A stretch of DNA of 64,000 nucleotides. Origin: Takakia lepidozioides (taxonomy: Eukaryota > Streptophyta > Takakiopsida > Takakiales > Takakiaceae). The translations under genes and the position numbers were made by a program. Location: contig CM060733.1 in NCBI GenBank assembly GCA_030704615.1, forward strand, positions 5,518,001 to 5,582,000. The letters are read 5' to 3'. How positions within the stretch are numbered: the stretch's first letter is position 1; each line of letters opens with the position of its first letter. The notes under the pieces were generated by a model. The model made no database searches. It was not told where the DNA came from and was given only the letters and a program-made list of their open reading frames with translations. Positions 46,554 to 53,570 of the stretch are shown one piece after another.

Positions 46554-47620
46554 TGTTCCCTATTGGTGGGTGAACAATCTATTATATTGAAGTGCAAAAA
46601 CTTCAATATAAAAGGCTACGAAGATCATATGTAGAAGATTTGTGGCATCCTTTATAGACTTCATGTTGTCCACTGAATGCTGATTGAGTGACTCATGTAT
46701 GTCAATATCATCTGAAAAGGAGAGTGAGGAATTATAAAGACATTTTTTAAAAGTGAAGTCTACATTCTGTAAGCAGGGTGATTAGCAAAACAGCATTGTT
46801 GGAGCTTCATGGAATGCTGTAAAAACACTAATCCTGTTATTTTTTACCAGGCAAGAAAAATTACCAGCAAAAAGGAGAGGCACGGTCCACTCTGAATGAG
46901 CTATGTGCCAAGTGCAAGTGGTGTGACCCCCAATATAAGTGCTGCAAAGAGGGGCCAAGGTAGTGCATCACTCTTCCTCTCTTTGTATGCTGTGGGGATC
47001 AGGCCTTCAAGGGTATGTCAGAGCCGGATTTGGGAATAGTGACCTTCAAGAGGCTGTATGATGATGCATACTCGAGTCAAAGTGATGCTCCAAAGAATCT
47101 GCAATGCCAGAAAATATCATCTCTCTCTGAAGCTAGCATAGCCTAACGAGTTCTATTTTTTGCTCCTTTCAGAAAGCTAGTCTGCCATCTCCTCATGACA
47201 GTGTGAGGGGCACTGTTTCCATCTGGCAGGGAGAGTGCTTTATCAATGTCATGTTTTCTTGTTCGATGTCAATATCATCCTTCAACTATTGATTTGCCTG
47301 CTGTTCAAATTGTCAGCTGCACAAATTGAAGTCATAGCCGATGTTCAGGAATTTGCTGTAAGGGTTTGATGATTTCTCCCTGCCAGAGTTGTTAACCATC
47401 ACTTTCCTCTTCTTGGTTCAACGTCTACTACTTTGGTATTTATTGTCTTGAGTATGTTGTGGTGTGCAGATTTAGATGCGTGGTGACAATCACCTGCCCA
47501 TTGGATCATACTATGTATACACTTGAGTTTACAGGGGAAACAGTTAGTCAGAAGAAGGGAGCAATGGACTTGGCTGCAGATAAGGCGCTCTCCTGGTTAA
47601 GAGAACGGCGCCTACTGTGA
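25456..47620 (+). CDS. DCL: Dicer-like endoribonuclease (DCL), 28 exons traced, 5' end missing
   Basis: Cuts double-stranded RNA into small RNAs for silencing. Exons (plus strand): 25456-25633, 26003-26113, 26596-26730, 27245-27329, 28147-28211, 29250-29421, 30074-30162, 30737-30875, 30929-31007, 31048-31147, 31325-31520, 31891-32051, 32700-32756, 32962-33171, 33704-33960, 35342-35613, 37164-37792, 38204-38298, 38548-38756, 39507-39716, 39881-40082, 40350-40588, 41033-41320, 41769-42101, 42520-42736, 45308-46210, 46851-46959, 47470-47620 (TGA). The total is about 1,960 codons, close to plant DCL length. Phases agree at all joins except exon 8 to 9. Domains: DExH helicase, dimerisation (DUF283), platform/PAZ, RNase IIIa, RNase IIIb, dsRBD1, long linker, dsRBD2. 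Two dsRBDs suggest a DCL1/3/4-type architecture; the exact class is not assignable by eye. The N-terminal start is not found. Confidence 0.92.
27490..27670 (-). mobile_element. LINE fragment in DCL intron
   Basis: Minus-strand [10 protein letters not shown]-type motif; the phrase CAAAGCTGAAAGCCTTTG recurs near 29797 and, diverged, near 34604. Short, dead fragment. Confidence 0.45.
28147..31147 (+). CDS. DCL: DCL exons 5-10: helicase inter-lobe region
   Basis: Exon 5 (28147-28211) gives [14 protein letters not shown], which joins exon 6 (29250-29421) [17 protein letters not shown]. Exon 7 (30074-30162) gives [19 protein letters not shown], a Dicer signature, ending at a GAA|GTATGT donor. Exon 8 (30737-30875) starts [11 protein letters not shown] in matching phase. 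Exons 9 (30929-31007) and 10 (31048-31147) read [14 protein letters not shown] and [15 protein letters not shown]. The exon 8 to 9 join is out of phase by one base as drawn. An alternative exon 8 donor near 30814 with a shifted acceptor would restore phase. The introns between 8/9 and 9/10 would be only 53 and 40 nt. Confidence 0.75.
28430..28975 (-). mobile_element. LINE C-terminal zinc-motif fragment in DCL intron
   Basis: On the minus strand: [16 protein letters not shown], a CPSCG...H....CPGYSHER zinc motif, then [17 protein letters not shown] and [16 protein letters not shown]. It is the same domain as the decayed copy at 3.3-4.2 kb. Frames are interrupted. Confidence 0.65.
29770..29880 (-). 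mobile_element. LINE fragment in DCL intron
   Basis: Minus-strand [15 protein letters not shown], matching the [17 protein letters not shown] and [15 protein letters not shown] motifs of the other LINE pieces in this gene. Confidence 0.45.
30163..30420 (+). mobile_element. LINE 3' fragment in DCL intron
   Basis: Reads [20 protein letters not shown] in plus orientation, followed by a CCCATAAGCTCTTTTGGC tail typical of the family's 3' end. It abuts exon 7's donor closely, which first made it look like coding continuation. Confidence 0.5.
31325..32051 (+). CDS. DCL: DCL exons 11-12: helicase C-terminal lobe
   Basis: Exon 11 (31325-31520) has motif [21 protein letters not shown]. Exon 12 (31891-32051) has motif [21 protein letters not shown] and motif [11 protein letters not shown]. 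Motif VI arginines are intact. Exon 12 is absent from simple ORF scans because it is short and flanked by stops in frame. Confidence 0.9.
32380..32470 (-). mobile_element. LINE 3' tail in DCL intron
   Basis: (ATGAA)n tract followed by GGTACTATATAGCGTCTGCGG and AAGCTCAAAGAGCTTATG: the reverse complement of the family 3' end with an (ATTTC)n tail. Confidence 0.6.
32700..33960 (+). CDS. DCL: DCL exons 13-15: Dicer dimerisation domain (DUF283)
   Basis: Exon 13 (32700-32756) encodes [18 protein letters not shown] and ends at a AAA|GTACGT donor that keeps phase with exon 14 (32962-33171). Exon 14 ends [14 protein letters not shown] and exon 15 (33704-33960) continues [35 protein letters not shown]. 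This is the DUF283 signature (Y-C-x-L...R-Y-Y-x-P...C-L-x-A-C-K-x-L-x-x-x-G-A-L). The domain adopts a dsRBD-like fold in Dicers. Confidence 0.9.
33961..35341. other. DCL intron 15: LINE tails and microsatellites
   Basis: Contains (GAATG)5 at about 34257-34281, LINE 3' tails on the minus strand at about 34320-34500 and 34820-34900, and a (GA)16 microsatellite at about 34761-34793. No exon-like Dicer sequence is seen within it. Confidence 0.6.
34761..34793. repeat. (GA)n microsatellite
   Basis: About 16 uninterrupted AG dinucleotides inside DCL intron 15. Confidence 0.95.
35342..38298 (+). CDS. DCL: DCL exons 16-18: platform and PAZ domain
   Basis: Exon 16 (35342-35613) reads [20 protein letters not shown] and [18 protein letters not shown]. 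Exon 17 (37164-37792, 629 nt) carries [20 protein letters not shown], an acidic insert of about 90 residues, then the PAZ-region [20 protein letters not shown] and [17 protein letters not shown]. Exon 18 (38204-38298) ends the domain with [23 protein letters not shown] binds the 2-nt 3' overhang of the substrate. Donor is AA|GTATGG at 37793. Confidence 0.9.
35614..37163. other. DCL intron 16, nothing recognised
   Basis: 1.55-kb GT-AG intron. A 177-residue minus-strand frame (35584-36117) overlaps the preceding exon and has no domain signal. No repeat family was identified. Confidence 0.5.
38548..40588 (+). CDS. DCL: DCL exons 19-22: connector and RNase IIIa
   Basis: Exon 19 (38548-38756) has [15 protein letters not shown] and [18 protein letters not shown], the usual connector. 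Exon 20 (39507-39716) has the RNase III signature [18 protein letters not shown]; most plant Dicers have Arg where this has Gly (LERLELLGD). Exon 21 (39881-40082) has [13 protein letters not shown] and the second acidic cluster [11 protein letters not shown]. Exon 22 (40350-40588) begins [19 protein letters not shown]. Both Asp/Glu pairs needed for metal binding are present. Confidence 0.92.
40470..41950 (+). CDS. DCL: DCL exons 22-24: RNase IIIb
   Basis: The end of exon 22 (to 40588) has [15 protein letters not shown], then exon 23 (41033-41320) has the signature [19 protein letters not shown] and [20 protein letters not shown]. Exon 24 (41769-42101) starts [17 protein letters not shown], the second acidic cluster. 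Exon 23 ends at a GC donor (AAAG|GCAAGT at 41321), one of the rare GC-AG introns. All four catalytic acidic residues are visible. Confidence 0.92.
41900..42736 (+). CDS. DCL: DCL exons 24-25: first dsRNA-binding domain
   Basis: [20 protein letters not shown] starts the domain, [20 protein letters not shown] is the beta-sheet part and [16 protein letters not shown] is the terminal helix with its lysine patch. Exon 25 (42520-42736) begins [20 protein letters not shown], then becomes polar and disordered. The intron between these exons carries LINE 3' tails at 42.13-42.44 kb. Confidence 0.88.
42130..42440 (+). mobile_element. Two adjacent LINE 3' tails in DCL intron 24
   Basis: Plus-strand [11 protein letters not shown]-like end, GTCCCATAAGCTCTTTGAGC, TTTCCGCGGATGTTATAAAG, then CATTTC repeats. 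A second diverged tail follows, ending in (CATTT)5 at 42411-42438. Confidence 0.65.
43046..45222 (-). mobile_element. LINE (non-LTR retrotransposon) in DCL intron 25
   Basis: About 2.2 kb, antisense to the host gene. Minus-strand order: endonuclease C-terminus ([29 protein letters not shown]; 45.2-44.95 kb), linker, RT N-terminus ([20 protein letters not shown]; 44.3 kb), RT core, 3' region, and a tail with AAGCTCAAAGAGCTTATG and TTTATAACGT at 43.2-43.05 kb. Frames are broken several times and the endonuclease N-terminus is missing, so it is not autonomous. Confidence 0.8.
43559..44296 (-). pseudogene. LINE reverse transcriptase, frameshifted
   Basis: [20 protein letters not shown], then [20 protein letters not shown] and [20 protein letters not shown] in a second frame, then [12 protein letters not shown] and [12 protein letters not shown] in a third. 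The catalytic box reads YAND where YADD is expected, which alone would likely abolish polymerase activity. At least two indels split the domain. Confidence 0.8.
45308..46210 (+). CDS. DCL: DCL exon 26: long disordered linker between dsRBDs
   Basis: 903-nt exon, about 300 residues, open and in phase with exon 25 ([13 protein letters not shown]) and exon 27. Composition is Ser/Glu/Pro/Leu-rich with a short conserved-looking acidic helix ([17 protein letters not shown]) near its end. I see no domain. The reading frame happens to stay open to a TAA at 46231, but the phase and the dsRBD downstream show it is spliced at 46210 (CGAG|GTATTG). Such a long spacer between the tandem dsRBDs is unusual for plant Dicers as I know them. 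Confidence 0.8.
46064..46273. repeat. 20-bp exact duplication of exon 26 sequence next to the rRNA insert
   Basis: TGAAGGGCTCAGCAGATCCC at 46064-46083 (exon 26) recurs at 46254-46273, ending exactly where the inverted rRNA copy begins. Confidence 0.9.
46273..46365. repeat. 36-bp fold-back at the 3' edge of the rRNA fragment
   Basis: Arms 46273-46308 and 46330-46365 are reverse complements with one mismatch, spaced by 21 nt. The right arm is rRNA sequence; the left arm is its inverted copy just outside the fragment. Confidence 0.9.
46308..46579 (-). rRNA. Fragment of 25S/28S rRNA 3' region (sarcin-ricin loop), inside DCL intron
   Basis: Reading the minus strand, this is the 3' part of nuclear large-subunit rRNA: GATTGTTCACCCACCAATAG, CTGGGTTTAAACCGTCGTGA, TTTTACCCTACTGATGA, the sarcin-ricin loop AGTACGAGAGGAACC (46462-46476), GACTGAACGCCTCTAAGTC and a final CCCGACTACTAGTAGGGGC. 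It is 272 bp, not a gene. Compared with the conserved sequence as I know it, it carries several transitions, three at former CpG sites. It sits in the intron between DCL exons 26 and 27, antisense to the gene. Confidence 0.92.
46582..46611. repeat. 12-bp hairpin at the other edge of the rRNA fragment
   Basis: TTATATTGAAGT (46582-46593) pairs perfectly with ACTTCAATATAA (46600-46611) across a 6-nt loop, two bases beyond the end of rRNA homology. Confidence 0.85.
46851..47620 (+). CDS. DCL: DCL exons 27-28: second dsRNA-binding domain and stop
   Basis: Exon 27 (46851-46959) reads [20 protein letters not shown] then CCKEGP, the start of a plant DCL C-terminal dsRBD. Exon 28 (47470-47620) continues [40 protein letters not shown] and SWLRERRLL, ending in TGA at 47618-47620. 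Phases match on both sides. Exon 28 encodes only 50 residues, so it is easily missed. Confidence 0.9.
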
Positions 47621-48831
47621 CCATAGGGCTATATTTAGCCTTGAAAACTTGGGTTGTGTGCTGTGTCTTTGTTCAAGTAGAATTCAGGATTGCCGTGGTT
47701 TTGCACAGGTGGGCAACTGAATGGTGGGGAGTCAGTAGGTAGTCTACTCTGCCGCTTTTTAGCCCTCTTACTTGGCCGAGTCATGACCCTTTGTCGTGGG
47801 CATTCACAGTCAGGATTGACTACCCCACTAACACACCGGGCTCGCCATTTTTCTCAGTAGGCAGCTTACCAGGCAGAATGTCATCTGCCCCGCCCATTCC
47901 ATAGTACGTAAAAGAACCTCAAAAAAATTCCTAGCTCATTTTTAGGTCCGTTCTAACATGGAAATGGGAAAGTGACCTGCGGAGTGCATTCCGCAATCCT
48001 GTCTCCATTATCAGGATCTTCCACGCAATGGAGTATGCCCTCATCGACTTTTCCTTATCTTTTCAGTTTGAGTTTCCTTATGCATGGGCCTGACAAGCTG
48101 TAATGTAGATAATGGCAGAGGTAGGATTGAGGCAGTTGGTCTGAATTTATGAATAGCTAACGACAATATTTGGCACAATTTCCTTTTGATGGCATCAGTC
48201 ACATGTGGCGAAACCACTCTTCTTTTTTCAGAAAGGAAGTGTATCACTAATGCAAAGTGCGGCACTTTCTGTCGTGTAATGTCAGATTTATTTCCCAGCT
48301 TTTTGTGTAGTGAAATTTGATCATTACTAGTTGGTTGCTCTACCCGAGTGTATTTTATCCAAAGATATTTTTGCATGAAATTTATGTGCTGGTCTCCCTG
48401 ATCAGATGTTGGAGAACAGATCATGAATCTGAACTAACTTACCAGGAGTGATAGGTTGATCACTGCGAAACACCCAGCACAACAATGTTTTGAGGACTGC
48501 ACATTTGGGGATTCCATCTTCAGATCCATTGTCAACAGTTTGCATTAATCCAAGAATGTACCTGTGTTAGCTATGTAAGACTTTAGGGGCTTTAGGGGCT
48601 TTAGGGGGGCTTTCTTAGCTCAGCTGTTCTATTAATTTCATATAGCTAGGGTTCATGTTTGCATCCTTTCTTGGGGCCCTGCCTGTGAGCCCACTAAAGT
48701 AGTAAGAGGCATTGGAGGAGAGCGCTCTTCTCCTTTATATATCCTCTCGTGTGGGCGGCGGCCCGGAGGTTCTAGAAGGTTGCCCCACACATGTTACCCC
48801 TAGAAACCACCACACCTCCATTTACTATACG
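47621..48831. other. 3' flank of DCL; no further gene recognised
   Basis: Presumably 3' UTR and intergenic DNA. Short (CTTTAGGGG)3-4 tandem near 48582-48612. A 127-residue minus-strand frame (48041-48424) has no domain signal. Confidence 0.45.
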
Positions 48832-50013
48832 GTAGTGGAAGGGCAGATTAGGCACTTGAGTGCCTAATAATTATTAAATCTGGAATATTCTCTCTACGCA
48901 CTTTAAAAAAGAATTCATATACATTAGACACATGTCATCCATGATTTCTCTCAAGGAACTCTCTCCTTTCATCCCCTCCCTCTTCTTTCCCAAGATCCTA
49001 GTGTTTCTCGCAACAGTGCTCTCTCTTTTGTAATGGAGATGGCGTCAGAGAGCACAGTACACGCTACGGACGCAGATGTGGAGATGGCTAACAGTGGAGG
49101 AACTCGGCCTGGGCCAAGCCAAGGTTAGGCAGAGCTTTTAGCCCGCAGGATAAACCCTGGCCCAAACACACTCACCACCATCTTTTTTATTTTCAATTTT
49201 GCCTTGGCGTGGATTTGGCAAAATATTTTTGGGGATTGAGTGCAGAGGTGGCCACAAGTACAATCTCCACCTAGAATCCACCTGGCTACAAGTATACAAC
49301 ATATTGTGCATTATGGCGACCGGACGGTGCAATATGGCGATATGGTTACTATATATGGCTACAGATATATATATGTGCAATATGGCTACTGGTTGGAGAT
49401 TGGAAGGTGGTGATAGGTGCAGGTGGGGCAATCGTGCTGACCCCTCGTGCGATGGGGCGCCAGCCCTTGGATTTAGGGCGCCATGCTCCCCGGCTCCAGG
49501 CGAAAAGGGTGGTTCCCATGTGCTTTCTGCAGTCGTCAGGCCCGATTGGGCGATATTTTTTATTTTTGCCCCTGTTTTTTTTGTATAAAGGTGTTGCGGG
49601 CGCACATTTTTTGGTGCTTTTAGGCTTTTTTCCATTTAAAAAGGAGGGGTTGCTCACCACACAAGGTAAACTCTTGCTTATTTAGTTTTCAGTGCACATC
49701 GAAGATTGAGACATACCTAACTTGAATGGTGATCAAGAATTCAATGATGAACATTTGCAAGATGTCGGGACTCATTGGAAGGTCCTATGGAGGTTGTATG
49801 GACCTAGGGAATTGGCCTATATTTTTTAAATATTTATGGAGTTTTTTTTTACATTCAATAAAAATTATATACTGAGAGTTTAGAGAATATTTATTGAATT
49901 AGGCACTTTCATGTTATTTTTCCAGCCTTTTAGGGATAAATAATGAAAAATCACAGATTTGCTTAGGCATTTAAAAAATAAATAAAATTGTGCCTAATCT
50001 GCCCTTCCACTAC
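48832..50013. mobile_element. 1.18-kb terminal-inverted-repeat element, probably non-autonomous
   Basis: A 24-bp perfect inverted repeat (GTAGTGGAAGGGCAGATTAG plus GCAC) lies at 48832-48855 and 49990-50013. The flanks (TATACG outside left, GGTATA outside right) are themselves inverted, so the target duplication is unclear and the ends may extend a few bases. Inside is a short plus-strand reading frame from ATG 49034 (MEMASESTVHATDADVEMAN) ending at a possible donor, perhaps a relic first exon, and an (ATATGGCTAC)-rich stretch near 49320-49390. No transposase is seen. Confidence 0.75.
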
Positions 50014-50261
50014 GGTATATCCCCTTCTTAATTCCTGGACCATCCTCTAATGGATAGGGCCCACGCAAACCCTTAGAGACACCCCCACCCAAGGCCGATT
50101 TTTGCACCTGTCACAAGGCATTTGACAGGCAAAAAAAGGCAAAAAGAAAATCTGCCTGTGAAAAGAAAGGCATTGGGAAAAAAATGCCTGTCACAGTGAA
50201 AGTCCGACAAAGAAAAAAAAAAGCATGTCAAAAGAAAGGCAGATATTTCTGATAATTAGGG

Positions 50262-50463
50262 GCAATTTTATTACTAAGTCCACCTAGGAGAGGCTCACAA
50301 AGCCTAAACTTAGGTACCAATTATGAATAGAGAATCTGCCAGAGATTACTGATAGTTATTAGCAATTTTATTAGTAAGTCCACCTAGGAGAGGCTAAAAA
50401 AGGTACAAATTGTTAATAGTTATTGTTAATCTTACTAGTAAGTCCACCTAGGGGAGCCTCACC
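50262..50463. repeat. Three-copy tandem repeat around AAGTCCACCTAGGRGAG
   Basis: Core copies begin at about 50262, 50362 and 50426, each GCAATTTTATTASTAAGTCC-like followed by CACCTAGGAGAGGCT, with spacers containing GATAGTTATT. Irregular period (100 and 64 bp). Confidence 0.8.
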
Positions 50464-53400
50464 GAGGCCAGCTGCCCTTCTTTGTGTTTCAAGCCTTAAA
50501 CCTCTAGGCTAGGCTCTCCCTCTTTGTTTCCTGTGCGTCCTCCCGTTTCTAGGTCGTTACTCTTGATACACCCTTGTAAAACGCACAATTAAGCTGGCGG
50601 CCAAAATGAATTGTTGGTTCAAAACGTGCAGTGCCTGTTTGACTTGTTCTCCCTTACACGGTGTACCCACAGCCCCTCCACAGCCACGGCAGTGCCAGAA
50701 AAATTCTTGAGTCCCTCTCCTGATCCTGTTTCAAAAGCATTTGTTGTGGAGAAGGTGCCATATTCAAACAACTGCATCTAATTTGACACGGCCATCCTGC
50801 ATGACTCAAAATCTTTACTTACAATCAACTGGCATATTGTATTTCCTAGCTCATTGATAAGCCAAGAAAATATCTCTCAAAGAAGATAGGCTTGGGGCTA
50901 CGTATGAAGAGGTTAAAAATGCTAAAGTCTTATGATTAGAGAATAAGTGGGTACGAATGCTACATGTTTGGGTGGGAACCCATGAAAATAGTAAAGACAA
51001 TACCATATGCATTCACGGACTGGAGCTTCACTAATTGTAGTTGTAAGAAGTTCACACTTCTTTTCATTTTTCATGTTTCATATGACAAATTGTGTGAAAG
51101 GTCAAAAATCTGTCAACCTGTCATGTGAAAGGTATTTTCTCCTCTGTCACAGTGAAAGTCAAAAAAAAAATTAACATGTCACAAAAAAGGTAGGGCTACT
51201 TGTCAAAAAACAACACTACCCCCACCTGTCCTACCTTACCCCACCCCTAGACACGTTTCCACTAGTTCTAACCCTACAAAACCTCTAATCCTAACCCACC
51301 ATTGGTTGCTCCAATGGTGGGCCTATTTTTAACCTTCTATAAATAAAACATTCCTTCCACCCAATTTCTAGGTGTCCCTAGAGCACGGCCCACCCATCTA
51401 CTCAAGAGCAGCCCCACCTTTCTCTCGGGGCCTCCGTCTTTTCCACTAGCCCACCAGCTAGTCATGCTAGTTCGTCACTCGCTGATTTTCTTTGGAATGA
51501 AACTTGGGTTTACATATTCAGAGTATGTAATCAGAGTTCCTTCTAGATTCCAAGTGAGGATCAATTGCCAAACTGCGCACTCTTGGTCCAGGGTACTGAA
51601 ATCTTATCAAGAGTATTTCCTTCACTTTAACCCTTAAGTTCCCAAGCCCTTTTTTGACATTTTACCAATTTTGGGTACCCAGCTGCAGTAAATTGCCCCT
51701 ACAAACCTACCAAGAATCATCCAAAGATTCCAGCCTTATAGCAGTTGGGCCAGCTCATTTATGCATGACATACCAAAAAATGAGCCAAGTCCACCGTGGA
51801 AATTGTGAGATTATAACGGTGGCCCAGACCTCAAATATCAGGTCCCAAAGAAAAAGTGAGAAAGAAATTGGTTTGACCAAATCAAAACCTAGCTTTATCC
51901 AATTTTGCTTGCCCCAAGACCCACCATTTCCAAATCAATAGTGGAGTGGCTATGACCCCACTAAATTGCAGGTCCAACTGTTTTTTTCACTTATGGTTGC
52001 TTTGCATGCAATTACATAGGGGTTGAAATCTCAAAATTGACAAGAGAAAATGTGCCTCCAAATGAAGTACTTTTTTTTCTACAAAATTTTCAAAAGCCAA
52101 TGGTGGATGTGTGTATGTAATGCTCACACACCACAAGGTGAAGTGCTTTTTCCAAAATTGCTAATTTTATGCCAAAAATGGCCTTTGGAGTGCAATCTGT
52201 TTTGGGCGTTTACCTGCCACGTCAGCGGTCAACAAGCCCTTTTCAGGCCCAAATCGTAAATGAGAGATCTAAGATTTTTTTTTGTAGGTCGTAGCTTTTT
52301 TTTTTTCAATTTTTTTTTTTGCATCATACTCGAGACAACTCCCTTGTCATTAAAGCTTCAGGAGCGGGCCCCATCAGATTAGATCTGCAAAAATTTGGTC
52401 GATCTGCAAATTCAAAGTGACCCGATTCAGGTGGCTCGGGAACTTAAGGTTTAAGCCTAAAGATCAGATATTTGATTTTTAGATATCTCCATACTTGCAA
52501 TTACATGTGGCCAAAAAGGAAGAATTGAGAAGATATGATCTAGGATTGGAGAAGGGAGAACTAGAAACAACCTGCAAAGAAAAGAGAAACAGAGACGAGA
52601 GGAAGATGGAAGGAAGAAGAAGCAAGGACAAAATAGACATAGATGCCAACAAAACAATCTTGAAGCATGAAAAACTGAGAACTATGGTGTAGACTGTCCA
52701 GCAACAATCCATGGAGCAGCATGTATGATAGTGACAAGCCACCGTCCCGTCACTAATTTCGTGAGAGCACAATTCCTCAAATCAAAGTGTAGGTGTGCAC
52801 TCGACCGTCTTCCACGATGCAAATTTCAATGGAACAAATTGCCAAGTAAATGCGTTACAAACATTGTTTGGTTCCAACCATGTCCATACAAATATAACAG
52901 AATTTCACCCTCTTACAAACACTGCATAGTAGTACGAGTATAGCTGTGCCAGAAACCCCTGGAAAGCAATCAATTATCTTCCTCCTTGTTTGTTACTGCT
53001 ACTCCTAATGGAATCAGTTGTCATGCCTGGAGCAGTCTGCAAAGACCTAACCATAGTCTTCAGCTGCAATATGCAATCTCAATATTCCTTAATGAGTCGA
53101 CAAATTATTGTTGTAGATTCTGCAAGATACTCTCCTCTTCCGTGCAGATGGTTTTCTTTCTTCAGGACGACAGTTCCAGTATAGCATTCATAATGCTTCA
53201 TGCTCATACAGTAAGCTTAATCAACTGTATATCGATGCATTAGGGACTGGAAAAGTCATACTTCTCCCTAGACCCGGAGCCTTAAACTCGAAACTACTTG
53301 CTCGGCCACCCGTCTCAACCTGTTAATCACGCCCCAGATGTACAGGTTAAAACGACGATCACTTCAGGACCTGGTTCGATCCGTATAAGGAACGCCTTGA

Positions 53401-53570
53401 GGCTTTTCATGACATTAAAACGGAGATCGAATGTACATACTACGATTTGGCAGCATCCATGGCTGCATACGTTTCAGTGCGGCCAGCTATCAAAATTGTA
53501 CAAGAAAAGACAAGTAATGCACATTTTATACACCTATCTGTAGAGGCAAATTTACAAGAGCAGGGCAACT
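50464..53570. other. AT-rich DNA without recognised genes
   Basis: Contains CCTGTCACAGTGAAAGTC-type phrases near 51120-51180 that also occur near 50180, and poly-T/A tracts near 52270-52330. Small open frames (e.g. 52495-52692) are charged low-complexity only. The right end is the 3' flank of the AILP gene. Confidence 0.4.

Noticed and set aside
49138-49635. 165-residue minus-strand ORF inside the TIR element
   Set aside because: It is produced by ATGGCTAC-type low complexity and lacks transposase or other motifs.
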